In this document: piece after piece, positions 1 to 10,474 of the stretch
Layout: each line of letters begins with the position of its first letter
Numbering within the stretch: position 1 is the stretch's first letter
Assembly (NCBI GenBank): GCA_026075535.2
Contig: AP026544.2
Coordinates: 2,604,001-2,668,000, forward strand
Source of the DNA: Tricholoma matsutake
Taxonomy: Eukaryota > Basidiomycota > Agaricomycetes > Agaricales > Tricholomataceae
Length of the DNA stretch: 64,000 nt
Direction of reading: 5' to 3'
The notes under the pieces: generated by a model
Seen by the model: only the letters and a program-made list of their open reading frames with translations
The model's database searches: none
What the model was told of the DNA's origin: nothing
Program-made: the position numbers and the translations under genes

Positions 1-41
1 ATATTTTCTCACCTGGAAGTTGAGGCATAAAAGGGGGGTAA

Positions 42-432
42 TGTTAGGAAACCACCCCATTACCTAATAAAATTTCATTTTATTTTATTATGTCGAATTA
101 CGCTACATGACGCCAAATGACGCTACACTTTGATAGCGTGAGAATTTTATTTTGCACGCATCAATATGTACGAACGCGTCAGTAACAACAATGTACAATA
201 TATGTAACATAGTATATAAACCCTAAATACACGCCTAGGGGACCCCAGTTGTGTTCTCTTAGGTATTCCACCTATGTTTTTGGTGTGAAAGGCCTATCTC
301 AACAAACTCACCTATTAATAACCCCTTGCATCAAAACCATCAATTCCCCCATCACGAGCATGGATCCCGCCCCCTTCTTGTAGAGAGAACCCGCATGGTC
401 TTAGCTAGCAGATAGTGGGTGTCGCCCTAACA
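42..432 (+). mobile_element. LTR (391 bp), 3' LTR of a retrotransposon lying left of the window
   Basis: The sequence begins TGTTAGG and ends CCTAACA, a perfect 7 bp terminal inverted repeat of the TG...CA type. Immediately upstream (about 30-41) is a purine-rich tract, AAAAGGGGGGTAA, which fits a polypurine tract, so this is the 3' LTR of an element whose body is off the left edge. A TATA-like box (TATATAAA, 213-220) lies inside. The right flank TTGTT (433-437) would be one copy of the 5 bp target duplication; its partner is outside the window. Superfamily cannot be told from the LTR alone. Confidence 0.8.
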
Positions 433-1019
433 TTGTTGAAGAATGCAACACTTCTTGTGATATATGGCCTCTGCGGTGCACCTGCAACAATTGATAATTG
501 ACCATTCACATCCATGTCCCACACTTTCAAGCATTCTCCACCAACCATTACAAGTCTTCTCTGATGGGCATCAAAAGCTATCCCTTCCACTTCAGTCTCA
601 TGTGCCTGTGTCAAGGAGGCAAAGTCAAAGGTGATCTGCAGGTGTGTATGAAGTAACAGCAAGAAAAATGAAGAAGAAAACACACCATGTCTCTATGGCT
701 CAATCGATAAAGTTGTACCGAACCATTGGTGCTCGCTAGTGCAAAAGCCCCAGTAGTGAAATCAGGATTAAGGGGTGTGCAAGCCAAAGCACAAACAGGC
801 CCATGAAAGGGCAGGTAGAGGTTCTCGATCTCCTTCCTGCTTTCCATGTCCCAGACAACTAGATACCCATCATCAGCTGTCAAAAAAAAATGAATTAGCT
901 ATGGTATGTGGCAAAGAGAGAGAGGTTGAACCACCACTGAGAAGTAAGGCGCCATCGGAGCTGATGCAAAGCACATTTATTGGCTTCGTGTGGCAAGTAA
1001 GAGTGTGCTTCAATATGAG
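433..1019 (-). pseudogene. WD40-repeat protein gene fragment interrupted by an LTR element
   Basis: Three minus-strand exons join in frame: 932-1019, 686-876 and 433-635, with GT-AG introns of 55 and 50 nt. They give WD40 blades, with CISSDGALLLSGG then DDGYLVVWDMESRKEI, GPVCALACTPLN, then a blade ending CLKVWDMDVNG. The last exon stops being WD40-like exactly at the LTR border (432/433), after SVAFFNN, so the retrotransposon landed inside this exon. The upstream start is not resolved; a possible acceptor at 1020-1023 suggests further 5' exons. WD40 propellers are protein-binding scaffolds; the specific role is not visible. The 3' part of the gene should lie left of the inserted element, outside the window. 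Confidence 0.72.
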
Positions 1020-1239
1020 CTGTGGAAAGAAGGATAAGTGATGGCAATGCTGCTACAACAGCTACCCCGAGTGCTCACAGTAGGAAGCAGCATAGTAAAT
1101 AGGCGGTAAGATGGTAAACACAGAAATTGGCAAAGGTGATTCACAAAGGGGCCTTAGATCATGTTCAGGAACACAAATGGATTTCTTCTCCCATGTATAT
1201 TTTGCAAATTTTGCTGATTACATTAGTCGGATTTGGAAA

Positions 1240-1790
1240 AGCTGTCACGCAAGATATGTGCAGTCTTGTATGCATGGGATACATACAAGATCGTCTTGGA
1301 CACCAGACTCAGATGTCTGCTCAGATCATCATTGCAGATATGTGCTCTTGCATACATTGTAGATATGGGTTCTCGCGCACAAGATATGGGCTCTCATGCA
1401 CAAGATACGGACTCTCACGCACAAGATACAGGATCTCGTGCACAAGATATGTGCTCTCATCTGCAAGATATGTGATATGCGCACTCATCTATACATACAA
1501 GATATGTCTTGCACACCAGATGTCTGCTCAGATCATCATTGCAGATATGCGCTCTCACATACATTGTAGATAGTGGCTCTCACATGCAAGATATGTGCTC
1601 TCATCTGCAAGATATGTGATACACATACTCGTCTGCAAGATATGCGATATGTGTACTTATCTGATACATGTACTCATCTGCAAGATATGCAATACACATA
1701 CTTGTCTGCAAGATACACGATATGCATACTCATCTGCAAGATACATGTACTTGTGCAGCACAAGACACATCTAGTGACCTACACAAGATA
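1240..1790. repeat. Degenerate minisatellite
   Basis: Imperfect tandem units of roughly 20-21 bp share the core CTCTCATGCACAAGATATG or its variant CTCATCTGCAAGATATG. They occur many times between about 1240 and 1790, densest at 1355-1480 and 1575-1745. The overlapping open frames (1127-1573 and others) are by-products of the repeat, with a repetitive cysteine/arginine translation. It lies just upstream of the Harbinger transposase, so it may be subterminal repeat sequence of that element, which is inference. Confidence 0.75.
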
Positions 1791-1865
1791 ACACCATTTG
1801 CTTTAATGGGATAGGTACTCCTCTGTATATATATTTCACAAGATATGTTTGTTGGTTAATCTTCT

Positions 1866-3174
1866 ATGGACCACAATCAGAGGAAACACTTCATTGCGCA
1901 AGCTGCTAGTCTTGTCATCAATGCTGCTGTAGCTGCATCTGTTACTTTTGCCACACTACTCTTCGACAAAACACCTTACCATACCTCTGCTTTGTCGGGT
2001 GCTGCTTGGGTTGTTGAATTATTAAATGGTCACCCCGAGCACATTCGCTGTGAGCTTGGTGTCCATAAACATGTCTTTCAGATCCTCATCTCATACCTCC
2101 AAATCATTGGAGTATCACACTCTCGGGATGTTCTCCTTGAAGAACAGCTGGCAATATTCTTGTATAAATGTGTTACAGACTTTCAATTTGACATGTAGGC
2201 AAAAGGTTTCAATGTTCGAATGATACAATTCACAAGTATGTTCCCTCCTTTTGGCTAGTAATTTATTTTAACTGTGACTTGCCTTTAGATATTTCATGAA
2301 GATGCTACTCATTTTTTCATCCAAACCTTTCTATTCTGACTTTGTCTGGCTGCCAAAAATCAATGACCCCATTTCCCCATATATCCTCGACAACCCAAAG
2401 TTTCACCCATATTTCGATGGTGCAATTGGCACAATCGATGGAACACATTTTGACTGCTCTGGTACAGCACAGCAATGTGCTATTGCTCGTGACCGCAAAG
2501 GGCGTGTAACCCAGAACTGTCTTGCCGCATGCAATTTCAATCACAGATTTGTTTATATCTTCAGTGGCTGGGAGGGATCTGTTTCAGATTCAACCATGTT
2601 CAACGACACCCATATCACTGATATGAGAATTCCTCCTGATAGGTACTATCTGGCAGATGCAGGCTTCCCTATCTGTCTTGCACTTCTCATACCTTTTCGG
2701 GGGGTACATTATCATCTTGCTGAATGGGCACGTGCTGAGCTTTGGTAGGCTGTAATTTTCAAGTATAGTCTTTCGCACCTAAGCTTATAGTTATATGCTT
2801 ATAGCCCAGCTACTGCACCAGAATTGTTCAACCTTTGCCATGCATCAGCTCGTAATATCATTGAGCGAATGTTCGGTATCCTCAAGAATTGTTTCAGGAT
2901 TTTACGATCCAGCCCTGATGTAGACCTGGGCATACAGGCACTCATCCCACCAGCACTTGCAGCAATCCATAACTTCATTTGTGAATATGACAATGAGGAG
3001 ATCAACGACTACATTACAGATGATATGGAAGATCCACAACCAGGAGGACGTGAAGGAGAGTTGGCAACAGGGCCTGCAAGAAGAAACAAGAAGCAAGAAG
3101 CAGATCGGAGGAAGGAAATCATTGCCCAGCAAATGTGGAATCAATATCAGCAGGAGCTCACACGTAGGGTTTGA
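1866..3174 (+). pseudogene. Harbinger-type DDE transposase/nuclease (one frameshift)
   Basis: Three exons are supported: 1866-2235, 2289-2744 and 2805-3174, with 53 and 60 nt GT-AG introns. The N-terminal helical region is followed by the nuclease fold. Candidate catalytic residues are the D of GTIDGTHF, the D of YYLADAGF and the E of ARNIIERMFG. The C-terminal part (ALAAIHNFICEYDNEEI) matches the usual end of DDE_Tnp_4 proteins. In exon 1 the frame ending in CVTDFQF does not connect to the following HVGKRFQ segment without one extra base near 2190. Apart from that, all splice phases agree. The protein would cut and paste the element; this copy is probably inactive unless the frameshift is an assembly error. 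Confidence 0.82.
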
Positions 3175-3237
3175 CACGATCCTTTGTAGTATAGTCAGAA
3201 TCATATTGAAATGTATAGTATCATTTTTGTACAACAA

Positions 3238-4461
3238 TCATGCTTGAGGAAAGCCAAGCTCAATGAGACACTTCTGAACCCACACCCAATGGAGTGTGTC
3301 ATGCTTCAGTAATATGTATGCGTCAGCCACACCCATATTTCCCTGGAAAAGATCAATAAGTGCAACAAGCTGTTCATCACACAAACCGCCCTCCTTCTCC
3401 TGGATGAGATCCATGGCTTTAGACCGCCGCTCTGGTGATGTATCAGCATGCATTTGATCTGGTTGCCCAAGAGTACGCTCAATAGTATTATTAAATGTAA
3501 CTAAGGTCTCCTTGATTCCATTTAGTGCGACTGCACCAGAGAGAGGTGTAGCTGTGCAAGCCCTTTTGGTCTCTGAATGGAGCTGGCTAGCATCAAGCGC
3601 AGACTGTTTGCGCTTGGCGGATGGAGATGTAGACATAGTGGATGTAGATGTGGCATAAGTGAATGGCACAGATGGTGTCAGATGCTGGGGAGATGATGGT
3701 GGTGGAGGCTGCGGTGATGAGGGTGGTAGGTCAGGATCACTATTTACTGGGGGAGTAGCCAGGTGACCAGTATCCATTTGATCAGATCCCTCAGTTTCTG
3801 ATGGTTGTTGGTCTACTGACATCATACTAGCAGCACCCCTGGATTGTTGTGATGGATGAAAGGCATAGCTGCCTTTTCCAAGGCTGGGCATAAGTGGAGC
3901 CATGAGATCGTAGAGCACAAAACCCTTGTGCGCATAAGACTTTGCACCCAGGTGTTTCTAGCTAGTAATCACAATCAGAATCCTTGATCAACAAAGGATA
4001 AGGTGTACTACTGTATACATATCCCAAGCACACTTCTCATTTACACCAATATTCATCCCTCGTTCAGCATCCCATGAAAATCCTGAGAGGCCCTTCAGAG
4101 TGGTAACCATGTTGTAAGCAGATCATAACTAGGTCATTGTGGTTAGTCCAGAAATCAAGTAACTGAGACAATCACATACCTGTGCATACTTAGACTGGCA
4201 TGCTTTCACTGTCTTCACACCCCCCTTCTTGCAGTGTGGTGCCAGGTGTTTGACAGCATCATTCCAGACGACGGCTCTAAAGTTACCACCATTGGCCTGC
4301 TTATCTTTGTTATCAAAGAGAAATAGGATCAGAAGCTCCTCCTCTTTCTTGGACCAGGAGCACTGGGCACCAGGATCTCTGAGCACATCAGCAGCAGAGT
4401 TGCCAGTGGGATTGACCTCTGGGATTGATGGGCTCCTCAACAAGAGGTGGGTTTCTGGCAT
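3238..4461 (-). CDS. Myb/SANT-like DNA-binding protein of the Harbinger element
   Basis: Three minus exons, 4180-4461, 4012-4092 and 3238-3957, join in phase 0 through GT-AG introns (87 and 54 nt). They give 360 codons plus stop with no internal stop, so this copy looks intact. The N-terminal 40-95 region is Myb/SANT-like (Trp at CSWSKKEEELL, then WNDAVKHLAPHC and KACQSKYAQ). A middle stretch (FSWDAERGMNI) and the segment LYDLMAPLMPSLGKG are common in this fungal family, followed by a Ser/Pro-rich linker and a helical C-terminus. The start at 4461 is the first ATG of the exon; an earlier 5' exon cannot be excluded. It presumably acts with the neighbouring transposase. Confidence 0.8.
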
Positions 4462-5934
4462 GATAAGCCTGAGGAACGTGATTGTAGATGGTCACACCTA
4501 TGTCACAATCTCTGGGAAACTCAGCATTGCTCAGCTGCCTTGAGAATAATGTGAATTTCCATTGCCGGACACGGTCTTAAGAAGCTCTGAAAACAATAAG
4601 CATTGTGCATACAGATGCACCAATAGTTTCAGCCATTGTCAGTAGGTGAAGGACTACCCTGAGGACAAAAATGAGAACATGTGAGCATCTTCCATTGTTT
4701 GATTGTGAGGAATAATTCCTTACTATCTACTAAATGGTGCTATATGGCAGAAATCTTTTTCATTTTAATTTTCTTTTGTTCTGGCTCCTTGGGCTCCTGA
4801 GGTTTATATTTATATGCTTAAAGCAAGACTACATATTTATGATAATAAAACTTAATGCTGTGTCATTGTTGTTGAAGACAGCAACAAAAGAACCTCAAAC
4901 CTGATGATGGATGTGGCGGAAGAAGAGTACAAAGTGTGTTTTGGAAACTTTGCCAATGGGCAATGTTTAGGGCAGGAACCAATGCAAACAACCTCCATCC
5001 TCAACTAACAACCACCATGTCATATGTAGTACTCATCATCGACGCATCATTGTTTGCAACACTGCCCTTGATGCTTGGTGCATTGTCTGCCATAGCTACG
5101 TGGTATTGTACTCTGTATTAGTAGATTTGGAGAATAGCGTCTGCCATAGCTATGTAGTGTTGTACTTTGCATTAGTAGATAAAATGATGCAATGTGGAAT
5201 GGAGACTAGTCACTGCTAGTTAACCCTGACAATAGGCAACAAAAGAAAGTACCTAACGTCCATCTTGATATATGGGGTGGCGCACATGGTGTCTGACAGA
5301 GGTTCCTCCTTTGATTTCTGTTTGAATGCAAGTCTGGCCTTTTTTTGCTGGACAATTAGATGCTTCGTATAAATTTCACCATGGCTTTTGGTAGTGAGTG
5401 CATCCAATACACTATTCCTACAATCTCACTGCTTATCTTTACAACTTTAGCTTGAAAATTCACAATGATCTCATCTATTGCTTGCACCTTACCATCAACG
5501 ATATTGTCTTATGAAAAACACCTCACTCAACTGGTATCTGCTTTGCACTCCATTCCAACTTGCCAAAATGAGGTGTAGAAGTAAGGACTTTTTTCTTTCC
5601 CATTGGATTTAAGTTAGTGAATCTGTAGGAGTCTTCAGAAATAATGGAGATCTTGGGATCAGGATGTATCAAGCACCAAAAATTAGTGAGTTGAGTTATT
5701 TTCTCTGGTATTGATCTATTTCTTTGTTAGTCTGATGAATTGCTGTGTGGCAGTGTTCCACTTGCAGGTCGGGTGGAGGATCTGACTGTAATGGTGAGTG
5801 TTCATCATATTTCATGATTAAATATGCTGATTGAAAAAGGATTATCTTGAGGATATTTTCAAGATATCATTTTGAATGTTATTCTTTCTTGCACCCTGTG
5901 TCAGCCAATGAGTGACTGGTCTTTACATCAAACC
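4462..5934. other. Gene-poor interval with no supported gene
   Basis: Only short open frames without family signals occur here. The sole clear structure is a direct duplication at 5085-5180. It may contain the right end of the Harbinger element, but no terminal inverted repeat was recognised. Confidence 0.5.
5085..5180. repeat. Direct repeat, 43 bp units, 54 bp period
   Basis: Two copies start at 5085 and 5139, each opening GTCTGCCATAGCTA and ending GTATTAGTAGAT or GCATTAGTAGAT. They differ at a few transition positions and are separated by about 11 bp. Confidence 0.8.
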
Positions 5935-6846
5935 TCAAGGATGGAATTGATACCTATTCCATCCCACCAACTCACCATGTTCAATCTCTATCTCATCCAG
6001 TTCATCAAAAAGTTCCATTAATGGTGTGTTCGATCCTTGACAGTGCCTTAACAATAGCTGGAAGTGATGATGGATCCCCTCATGTCTTTGACCAATGCAT
6101 TGGTTCTCTTGTTCAGTCCTTACCTCATGGCCACAGTGAGCTTCTTTCTCATAGCGCATGGTTATTATTCTGAGTTCATTGCAGTAGATAGCTTGATACA
6201 AACCATTGCAGTAAGTCTATTTGTAAATGTAGAGTACTTGTGCTGCAAGGACACTCTTGATCCAGGAAATGTCACCCTCAGTGGCAACTCAACTCAAGTA
6301 CCGCGTAGGGTCTGGAACATATACTATTTTGAATGTGGCATTGCTCCATTTCAAAATAACTGGAGGAACATCGCTGTTGTCAACATAGAGAGCCTCCATG
6401 TGTGAGGCAAGGGGGCCATCGGAACCATCACCCTGATTCTCCTGGACATGTGTATCATGAAACAAATGCGTGGAAGAGGAGGATGGATTGGTGATTGGAT
6501 GGTTAGCAGAGGAGGGAGATGGAACGTTTGGAGAGATTGCATTCACGTCGATCACAAGACGATGAGAAACTCTGTATTTTTCCTGTATTAGAGGGAGATT
6601 TTCATCTATCTCTTGTTGGGTAGGGACCCTTCCATGTAAATGGGGGTTTTTGAAGGCAGGACATGAGGGTGTGCAATCTGGATGTCTGGTTGTCTTCATG
6701 TGATGACCAAGAGAGTTTCCTTCCTTTGGCCAAAGTATTCCAAACCCTCTGGAGGTGCATATGGATTGATTGCAGGTGTGAGGGCATATTAGCCAACCAG
6801 TCCTCTTTTTCCTGGTTCTCGTATTGTTTCTCGATGGCGATGGCAT
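5935..6846 (-). CDS. Hypothetical protein, multi-exon, possibly decayed
   Basis: A 185-codon open frame (6289-6846) is followed downstream by exon-like pieces to about 5935, with plausible GT-AG junctions around 6303/6243 and 6128/6065. The first exon has a Cys/His cluster (CPHTCNQSIC, then HHMKTTRHPDCTPSC) that could bind zinc, then a Ser/Pro-rich stretch and a conserved-looking segment near PPVILKWSNATFKIVYVPDP. The later pieces include an acidic segment, LFDELDEIEIEHGE. I do not recognise the family, and the intron chain is not fully consistent. It could be the remains of a transposon-associated gene. Confidence 0.35.
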
Positions 6847-6852
6847 AGTTGA

Positions 6853-7340
6853 ATGTTGAATGTTGGACTGTCACATGTCACAGCTTGTGACATTTTGGTA
6901 ATCAACCCAAAACAGAGAGATCTCAACATCAAGGAGCTCACTGTGCAAATAACTGATTGGGACAGCAAGGCTGATCTTTTGGTCAACATTGGATTTCAGG
7001 GTTCCACATGGTTTGATGACAAACCGCAGATTGATTTCAAATTGATAATAGGGGACGAAAGCAGGATGATCTGGATGGCCAAGGGGAAAACCATGGTCCC
7101 CAAGATTCTGGGTTCTCTTGAGATGGGCATGCAGATGTTGGGTTGCAGGAAGAGTCCTCTTCTCAAAGTGAGCATGATCTGACTTGAACTTTTTTATTTC
7201 ATTTATTGAACATGACAGGAACTCTCATTATAAAAGACTTTGTTCAATGTGCGAACCAGGAGAAGGAGAATGAACAGGAGAAAGAGGAGGAAGGGGAGGA
7301 AGGAGGAGGTGTAGAGGAGGAGGAAATGGACAGGGATTAG
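6853..7340 (+). CDS. Hypothetical protein, low support
   Basis: An open frame of 109 codons (6853-7182) is divergent from and adjacent to the minus-strand gene that starts near 6846. A GTGAGC donor near 7168 and an acceptor ATGACAG near 7218 could join it to a Glu-rich tail ending at 7340. However, the phase needed for the Glu-rich frame does not match the donor, so the model is uncertain. No domain was recognised. Only 6 bp separate the two putative starts, so at least one of the starts or genes is probably wrong. Confidence 0.25.
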
Positions 7341-7974
7341 TTGGATCACTGCAAAAAGAAAAAGATCCTAAAAGCCAGTTTTTGAAGGCCATGAATACAT
7401 TGTTGGTTGTAATTCAGAGTTGGAATGAATAGAAGAAGTGGACAGTCAGAAACCTACACAGAAATAGACAGGTAATACAACCTATGGCACAAAGTGCACA
7501 TGGAGCCCTGTTGTGTGCATGTAGTTGCAAACATTCTCATGACAAATACTTGCATAGAATGAGCAGGGATCCAGAAAATCTCAGATGCTGCTACCTACAG
7601 GTTGAAAAAGCCCACCGATTCATCTTTGGTTAGTCCAGTGCACCATGGAGGGATTGTTGCTGATTGTCATGGTGGGTAACTGTATGTAACTTGTATTGTT
7701 GGTATTTATCCCAGGCTACATAGTGCTATGGTCGATTAGTATATTTTTCAGCGTAAGATATCAGAGGGTTTGAGTTGTGGGTTATGCATCATTCATCAAT
7801 CGTTCATCAATCATGTGTGATCATTCGTCCATTGTTCGCCAATCACGTGTGATAAATCATCAATCATGTGAACAGCTGGAATTGATGCACCTGTATTTCT
7901 TGAACACTGGACCTCACAATTCCCCTCACTACTGGCTGAGCTTTTACTCATCGTTTCATTGGGATCTATGCTCC

Positions 7975-8440
7975 GTGGGATCCTGGTATTCCTACAGATG
8001 ATAATAACATTTTCTGGCCCTCATTGACTCAACTATGTGTTTCCATGATATCAGAACATCAAATAAACATGAAATGCAGAGATATCCAACTCACCAACGA
8101 TAGTCAGACCAATGGAAGGCATGATATCAAGAAAGTGTCCAAAACTGTCATAAAGAAGAGGGATGGGTGGAATATTGGGATGCGGTACTGGACTGTCATC
8201 TGATGTGATTGGGAGCTTGATGTGCAATGTGCTATGGAGTTGGTTGAAATGACTAGATGTCAAATTTTGTGACCAGAAGGGTTGTGCATTCATAGTTATT
8301 GAGTTTCTGAGCCCTGTTAGGAGGAAATATGTCAAAAGAAACACATCAAAAGTATTGAAAGGCAAAATTCATAAATGCACCTGATAGCCCAAGTCCCAAG
8401 TAGCCTGTGTCACATCAAGTGTAGCAGTAATGATATCCAT
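7975..8440 (-). pseudogene. Exon-like remnants of an unknown minus-strand gene
   Basis: An ATG exon at 8381-8440 ends in a CAG/GTGCAT donor. A second exon at 8095-8313 follows a CTAACAG acceptor and ends at a GTTG/GTGAGT donor. A short third piece could end near 7975. The second exon reads a protein-like stretch (SHFNQLHSTLHIKLPI and LLYDSFGHFLDIMPSIG) only if the splice phase from exon 1 is shifted by one, so the gene is either mis-modelled or broken. Family unknown. Confidence 0.25.
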
Positions 8441-9698
8441 TCTAATGTGTGTTACTTAGAGGGCACACTCATGGAGAGCACAGGGTTAAATGACTCACTG
8501 CATGCTCGATAACATAGTCTTATACCCGAATTTGACAAATTCCAAATAACTAGAGTCGTCTTGTTAGTATCCAGTTCATGAATAAAACTACAAATTTTGC
8601 TATTTACCTGTAGTGTCCAGCGTTAGACGATATGCCCAAGGTACCGAATGCAATAGGGCACTTACTATCATATATCCCTCAAATCATACACTGCCTGCTC
8701 CCTATCATCATCAAACTCCACAAGTCCACCGATGCAGTATTGTCTCCGCTATGCCAAGAGAACGTTCAGAAAAGCCAATGTAATATTAACCACAGACTTA
8801 CCTCTCCTCTTTCCCCACATCTCAAAGCACCAGTTAGAGCCTGATAATTGTAGCACAGGAATCTGGCTTGGCACCATCTACCATCTCTATGGACCTTGAC
8901 CCATTTGCCAACCTGTGAGGAACTGACAATTAGAGGGAACAATTACGAATAACAAATAAGACACTTACTCTGAATGGCCAAGGGTGTTGAACAAGTTTAT
9001 ATCGAGTATCCCGAGGTGCCATATGTGATGGTTGTGGTTAGAGATGATGAATGAGGGCAGGTTCTGAGAATTGTGCTTGTGGTTGGAGATTGTGTGCTAG
9101 GATTGAAGTAGGACGGTTTATGAGAGTTGTGGACCTGTACAATTCAAAGTCTCTAAGATGAAAAAGAGTTCATACAAGTCTATTTTGGAAATGGGCATTT
9201 ACCTACCCATATGTTCTTGTTGCAGAAAGGGAAAGTTAGTACTGCAAGCTGCACAATTGCAATGGGCGGCTGCTCAGAACATGGCATTTAACGGCCCCCT
9301 TGTTATCTTCATAGATGCATATTTTCTTTGTGTCCATTCACCCCAGACAATTTTCCAGGGAAACGTCCATGGATTTGATTTGCTATAGACAAAGTCTTAT
9401 GGATGCAGGTTAGAATTACACAGAATGATTTAACATGGCATTTGGGAGGTATCCATCATGCCGAAGGAGGAAGAAGAAACGATTGGCATTGGGTAATGGA
9501 CGCAAACACATGCTGTCCAGTATTGATACCTTTCATCGAGAACCATATTCACCAGCATATTCCAGGCCTTCGGCCCTTGTGGATTCTTATATAAGGATTA
9601 CTTTGTTAACATGTCTAAGATCAAGCCAAAACTCTCCAGTAACAAACACCTTTTCAGGATATTCAGGCTCTCAGGTTCTCATTATAATAGTGCCTACA
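8441..9698. other. Interval without supported gene
   Basis: Open frames on both strands are short and show no recognised motif or splice-consistent chain. I see no repeat boundary here. Confidence 0.4.
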
Positions 9699-10474
9699 TT
9701 AGACCTCCAGCATAGCTCTGAGCCTCTTGGCTTCCCTCTCATCACATTCTTTCTGGTACTCGGCTAGCTGTCTTTTTCTTCCTCTGGTGTCCTCTGTGTC
9801 CTCCTCGTGATAGAGCCATTTGTCCTGTGTAATGAATTTCATATTAGTTTGTTTCGAGCCAACCCTGGAAACCTTAGCCTCAGACTGAAGTAGACGAGAA
9901 GATGTTCTCATATTGGACTGACAAGGATTGGATTACTTTTATATTACCTCATGCCTGGGTCGTCACTATAGGTACATCCTTCCTCATATGGATCCCGGCG
10001 AAAACCACCCAATCCTTCCATTGCCTCTGTATATCACAAGTGAAGTTGTGCAGATGCCTCGATTGGGCACCAATGCCATAGACCTTGTAAATATAAAAGG
10101 CATGTTTGTCTGCTACCTGGTGGAGCCCCTGCCGGACCCAGTTTCCTTTAGACAAGAGGGAAGGGTGAGCGTGCTGCTGGAAAGGAATAAACAAAAAATG
10201 TCGCATTAGGATATGTTCAACGTGGACTCACGGTGACATCAAGCTTGGATAGAGAGCCATATGTCTCTGCAGAAGCAATTACTACTCCCACACATAGCTC
10301 ATCATAGGCATCATCCTGTTGAGGAACAAACTTGAGATTGAGACCAATTGTCAGGGTTAGGTCTGAAAGAGTAAAGAAGCCAACGTGTTGGTATTTTGCA
10401 CATAGGCTCTCGTTATATGCGACTTCCACTGAGGGAAAAGGAACCTGAATGATGGGCATATTGAAAGTGGGCAA
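9699..10474 (-). CDS. Hypothetical protein, three exons
   Basis: Minus exons 10232-10474, 9976-10176 and 9699-9824 join in phase 0 with GT-AG introns of 55 and 151 nt, giving 189 codons plus stop. Exon 1 starts MPTFNMPIIQVPFP, exon 2 holds GNWVRQGLHQVADKHAFYIY, and exon 3 is charged and probably helical (RGRKRQLAEYQKECDEREAK). I do not recognise the family, and no signal peptide or membrane segment is evident. The long second intron could hide a small extra exon (an open stretch at 9833-9911). The splice consistency argues for a real gene; expression is unknown. Confidence 0.5.

Larger units (their letters stand above)
1866..4461. mobile_element. PIF/Harbinger DNA transposon (coding core)
   Basis: A DDE_Tnp_4-type transposase gene (+) and a Myb/SANT-like gene (-) converge, with 63 bp between their stop codons. 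This two-gene arrangement is characteristic of the PIF/Harbinger superfamily, in which the Myb-like protein assists transposase nuclear import and DNA binding. I could not find terminal inverted repeats or the usual 3 bp TSD, so the limits given are those of the coding core only. The minisatellite on the left and the 54 bp duplication near 5085 on the right may lie inside or flank the element. Confidence 0.75.

Noticed and set aside
1127..1573. 148-codon plus-strand open frame
   Set aside because: It lies in the minisatellite, its translation simply mirrors the tandem unit, and neighbouring frames are also open.
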